17,195 nucleotides of DNA, taken from positions 1 through 17,195 of the forward strand of contig CAZGDB010000029.1 in NCBI GenBank assembly GCA_964524705.1. Reading direction: 5' to 3'. Both the position numbers and the translations under genes were made by a program. This DNA is from CAZGDB01 sp964524705 (GTDB lineage Bacteria > Pseudomonadota > Gammaproteobacteria > Berkiellales > Berkiellaceae). This document shows, in pieces, positions 15,841-17,195 of the stretch. Position 1 is the stretch's first letter, and each line of letters opens with the position of its first letter. The notes beneath the pieces are model-generated. The model did not search any database. It was given only the letters and a program-made list of their open reading frames with translations, and had not been told where the DNA came from.

Positions 15841-17195
15841 ATGGCAGATACGCCACAAGGCGAATCTAACAACAGTCCACAACAGGGTGCAGGTGCGTCT
15901 AGCGCAGATACACTCATGATGATGGATGGCCAAGATACACCCCAAGCTCCTGAAGAGGAAAGTGGCGGTGGGGAGACTGCTAGCCCTGAGGTAGACTCTG
16001 GCCAGGACACAATGGGGCGTCAGGTCGTTATGCAACCAGCACAAGCCCCTATTGCTACCCGTGCCATTGAAACCTCTGTTGGGGCATCTGATGAACGACG
16101 TCTTGATCTTGAAAAACGCGCATCTGGCCAACAAGACGAAAAATCTGGAAATGCTAACGGTGATTTAACTGGCGATTCTCAAAGCGAACAACAAGGTCTC
16201 CAAAACAATGTTGCTGAAGTCGCGGAACAACAAGCCGCTGCTATTGTCACCGAAGAATCACAAGTCATCCAGGAGAATACTGCTACTAACACACGTGCTT
16301 TTAATAGCCAAGTAGGCGTTCCTTTAGTTGCTAACACAACTCCGGTCCGTACTGAAGCAACAAGCACAAGCGTTACAACAGAAACTAAAGCCACTGAAGC
16401 CCCTGTATCTGCCAGTACAACCACTACAGAAACCATTGCTACCGTAACTAAAATACAAGAAGAAGTCATTCAACCTAATCGTGCGCCAGATGCTGCCCCA
16501 GATCTTTTGACAATACAAGAAGATGAAACTCTGATCATTAATCCCAGCACATTACTCAGTAATGATACAGATGCTGATAATGACAAACTCATCGTTACAA
16601 ACATCGCCTTAAAAGACCCCACCCAAGGAACATTAACCAGTAATTCTGATGGAACCTATACCTTTACCCCTACTCTAAATTTCAATGGGGATGTTGCATT
16701 TACTTATACTATATCTGATGGAAAAAATGGTGGCATTTCAACAGGCGATGCCATCATCAATGTTACTCCAGTCAATGACACACCTACAAATGTAAATACT
16801 AACTTTACTGATGCCACAGAAGACACTCCTTATCATATTTCAACAGCTGCTTTGCTTGCCAATGCTACAGATGTAGATTTTGATCCTTTAAGTGTTTCAG
16901 ATATTACCTTTACTAACGGTGGTTCTGCAGCTTATGATGCGGTCAGTGGGGATTGGATCTTCACCCCTAATGCTAACTTTAACTATGCAGCTAACGGCTT
17001 AGCAACAGGTACTTATACAATTACCGATGGCCAAGGTGGCTCGGTTACTAAGAGCATTACCATTAATGTAGCCCCTGTGAACGATAACCCAACAGGTGCT
17101 GATAAAGCGTTAACCGGTGCAGTTGAAGACACCCCATTCCATATCTCCACTTCTACTTTATTAGCCGGTGCTTCTGATGTAGACCTTAATATGGG
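15841..17195 (+). CDS. Large type I-secreted adhesin with cadherin-like tandem repeats (3' end beyond the window)
   Basis: The open frame starts at ATG 15841, with AAGGA (15830-15834) 6 nt upstream, and runs off the window after 451 codons. There is no N-terminal signal peptide, as expected for a type I substrate with its signal at the C terminus. Residues 1 to about 212 are disordered-looking, acidic and rich in Gln, Thr, Ala and Ser (for example EAPVSASTTTTETIATVTK). From about 214 onward come tandem repeats of about 102 residues of the tandem-95/cadherin-like type, with EDTPYHIS, LLANATDVDFDPLSV, FTPNANFN, YTITDGQGG and VND hallmarks; Asp-rich turns suggest calcium binding. Divergent placement beside the exporter genes makes it the likely substrate. 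No RTX nonapeptides or LapG-type cleavage site are visible in this part. Total length is unknown. Confidence 0.9.
   Translation, partial: MADTPQGESNNSPQQGAGASSADTLMMMDGQDTPQAPEEESGGGETASPEVDSGQDTMGRQVVMQPAQAPIATRAIETSVGASDERRLDLEKRASGQQDEKSGNANGDLTGDSQSEQQGLQNNVAEVAEQQAAAIVTEESQVIQENTATNTRAFNSQVGVPLVANTTPVRTEATSTSVTTETKATEAPVSASTTTTETIATVTKIQEEVIQPNRAPDAAPDLLTIQEDETLIINPSTLLSNDTDADNDKLIVTNIALKDPTQGTLTSNSDGTYTFTPTLNFNGDVAFTYTISDGKNGGISTGDAIINVTPVNDTPTNVNTNFTDATEDTPYHISTAALLANATDVDFDPLSVSDITFTNGGSAAYDAVSGDWIFTPNANFNYAANGLATGTYTITDGQGGSVTKSITINVAPVNDNPTGADKALTGAVEDTPFHISTSTLLAGASDVDLNM
16480..17195 (+). repeat. Cadherin-like repeats: two complete, a third begun
   Basis: Repeat 1 is residues 214-313 (16480-16779), repeat 2 residues 314-415 (16780-17085), and repeat 3 begins at 416 (17086) and is cut by the window end. 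Repeats 2 and 3 share EDTP-[YF]-HIST and the following LLA-x-A-[ST]-DVD, while repeat 1 is more diverged (EDETLIINPSTLLSNDTDAD). Each full unit ends in VND. The higher similarity of the later repeats suggests an array expanding away from the N terminus. Confidence 0.85.

Noticed and set aside
15807..16518. Minus-strand frames opposite the adhesin N terminus
   Set aside because: They are antisense to the long open adhesin frame, which has a good ribosome site and recognisable repeats; the low-complexity composition of the adhesin keeps the other strand open.

Overview
The window looks like part of the chromosome of a gammaproteobacterium of moderately low GC, probably host-associated and possibly Legionellales-like. 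This rests on the gammaproteobacterial-type tRNA-Asn and ArgS, the RND and MFS genes, a predicted protein with a eukaryote-like IQ (calmodulin-binding) motif, and a large type I-secreted surface protein. The taxonomic call is inference; no 16S or other decisive marker is present. A 100-base run of N (1886-1985) marks a scaffold gap.

Left part (1-7745). A complete tRNA-Asn(GTT) is followed by convergent argS (minus strand). Next come the N-terminal part of an unrecognised small membrane protein cut by the gap, and a plus-strand two-gene RND efflux unit: a periplasmic adaptor overlapping an AcrB-type permease by 8 nt. An MFS transporter follows with its own extended -10 promoter overlapping the permease stop. 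It ends at a strong hairpin terminator shared with the convergent gene to its right.

Middle part (7743-9897, minus strand). A 419-residue protein of unknown function carries a perfect IQ motif near its N terminus and an almost exact 53-codon tandem duplication near its C terminus. It has its own likely promoter with a perfect TTGACA. Upstream of it lies a HEPN/MNT toxin-antitoxin pair with a 4-nt ATGA overlap; both active-site motifs, including the HepT RX4HXY motif, are intact.

Right part (9977-17195). Three overlapping or closely packed minus-strand genes encode two different type I secretion ABC half-transporters and one HlyD-type adaptor. Divergent from them, across a 224-bp control region, begins a large protein. 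It has no signal peptide, a roughly 210-residue disordered N-terminal region and then tandem cadherin-like repeats of about 102 residues, and it runs off the window. The layout says the two ABC proteins and the adaptor export this adhesin, with a TolC-like outer-membrane partner encoded elsewhere.

The most notable point is that the two ABC subunits have complementary defects in their nucleotide-binding motifs. They are predicted to form a heterodimer with one near-consensus and one degenerate ATP site. One subunit also has a long proline/alanine-rich cytosolic tail containing five exact copies of a 15-bp repeat.
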